Part shown: piece by piece, positions 12,825 through 13,389 of the stretch
Layout of the letters: each line of letters begins with the position of its first letter
How positions within the stretch are numbered: the first letter of the stretch is position 1
Assembly: GCA_947589145.1 (NCBI GenBank)
Contig: CANQCB010000033.1
Location: 1 to 13,389, forward strand
DNA length: 13,389 nt
Source: an uncultured Clostridia bacterium
GTDB lineage: Bacteria; Bacillota; Clostridia; Christensenellales; Pumilibacteraceae
Reading direction: 5' to 3'
Program-made: the position numbers and the translations under genes
The notes under the pieces: model-generated
The model's input: the letters and a program-made list of their open reading frames with translations, nothing else
Told to the model about the DNA's origin: nothing
Database searches by the model: none

Positions 12825-13389
12825 ATGTGTACTGCCATCAGTCTGAAATGCGGAGGTCACTTCTTCGGCAGAAACCTCGATATGGAGTTTTCCTACGGCG
12901 AAAGCGTTGCCGTAATCCCGCGCAAATATAAGCTGAAATTTTTGAAAACCGATAATATATATGAACATTTTGCCTTTATAGGCGCGGCGCATGTAGCGGA
13001 CGGCTTTCCGCTTTTCTACGACGGGGTCAACGAAAAGGGGTTGGGCGTTGCGGCGCTTAATTTCCCCGTATACTGCCGCTATTTCCCCGTCAAAGAGGGC
13101 AAGCGCAACCTCGCGCCCTTCGAGGCGATACCGCGCGTGCTTGCGTCCTGCGCAAGCGTCAAAGAGGCGCGCGCCCTGCTTGAAGGCGTAAACATAGCCG
13201 ACCTGCATTACGGCGCGGAACTTAAAAACACCCCGCTGCACTTTATTATAGCCGACAGAACCCAATGTATTGTTGCGGAGAGCGTTGAGGACGGGCTGAA
13301 AATTTACGACGACCCCGCGGGCGTGCTTACCAATTCGCCGCCCTTCCCCTATATGCTTTACAGCCTAAACGAGTATGCGGGGCTTAGCC
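12825..13389 (+). CDS. Choloylglycine hydrolase-family (bile salt hydrolase / penicillin acylase-like) enzyme, 5' part
   Basis: This is an open frame of 188 codons that runs off the right edge; the family is about 320-330 residues. It starts MCTAISL, which fixes the start because Cys2 becomes the N-terminal nucleophile after Met removal in these Ntn hydrolases. Other active-site positions are visible: R16 and D19 in GRNLDMEFSY, and N170 in LTNSPPFPYML. NEKGLGVAALNFP also matches bile salt hydrolases closely, so amide cleavage of conjugated bile acids is likely, with penicillin V acylase or N-acyl homoserine lactone activity as alternatives. No signal peptide, so intracellular as usual for bacterial BSH. 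The upstream ribosome site is poor, and no clear promoter is seen in the short gap after the terminator. Confidence 0.9.
   Translation, partial: MCTAISLKCGGHFFGRNLDMEFSYGESVAVIPRKYKLKFLKTDNIYEHFAFIGAAHVADGFPLFYDGVNEKGLGVAALNFPVYCRYFPVKEGKRNLAPFEAIPRVLASCASVKEARALLEGVNIADLHYGAELKNTPLHFIIADRTQCIVAESVEDGLKIYDDPAGVLTNSPPFPYMLYSLNEYAGLS

Noticed and set aside
12711..13265. Minus-strand open frame of 184 codons
   Set aside because: It is a shadow of the choloylglycine hydrolase gene, which has an intact MCT start and active-site motifs on the plus strand.

Overview
The window looks like part of a chromosome from a Bacillota (Clostridia-type) bacterium, probably gut-associated. The grounds are strong AGGAGG-type ribosome sites, sigma-A promoters close to consensus, a YraN gene, a YjbR gene and a bile-salt-hydrolase-like gene at the right end. 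This placement is an inference; no rRNA or tRNA is present to confirm it. Base composition is mosaic: the leftmost three genes are very AT-rich, the middle of the cluster is intermediate, and everything right of about 10.28 kb is clearly GC-richer.

Left three quarters (1-9058, all minus strand): eight closely spaced genes that look like one operon reading right to left, with gaps of 5-34 nt apart from one of 72 nt. In order of transcription they are: two small helical, charged proteins; a Vps4/FtsH-like AAA+ ATPase with a helical N-terminal domain; a cytosolic HtrA/trypsin-like serine protease; a RuvB-like AAA+ ATPase with winged helix; a two-helix membrane protein fused to BspA-type leucine-rich repeats; a shorter paralogue of that membrane protein; and a TIR-domain protein ending in BspA-type LRRs that runs off the left edge. 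The three enzymes share a similar N-terminal helical (MIT-like) domain. The two small proteins end in similar short acidic/hydrophobic tails that resemble MIT-interacting motifs, and one carries a segment resembling the ESCRT-III/CHMP core. I infer an ESCRT-like scaffold that recruits an ATPase, a protease and a second ATPase, wired to a TIR (NADase-type) effector and LRR membrane proteins. This is a plausible conflict, defence or membrane-remodelling system that I cannot match to a named one.

Control region (9059-9307): a good minus-strand promoter for the operon lies between two perfect 13-bp inverted repeats, next to a tyrosine recombinase gene (9308-10246). This is the architecture of an invertible (phase-variable) promoter, shown here in the ON orientation. 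The LRR region of the TIR protein contains four identical 69-bp repeats, so the system may vary both in expression and in recognition surface.

Right quarter (10247-13389): a second, XerC/D-like tyrosine recombinase on the plus strand, a strong terminator hairpin, a convergent YjbR/MmcQ-family gene with a consensus promoter, a YraN-family gene with its own promoter and terminator, and the first 188 codons of a choloylglycine hydrolase-family enzyme. These look like resident chromosomal genes. The composition change near 10.28 kb may mark the edge of the acquired cluster.
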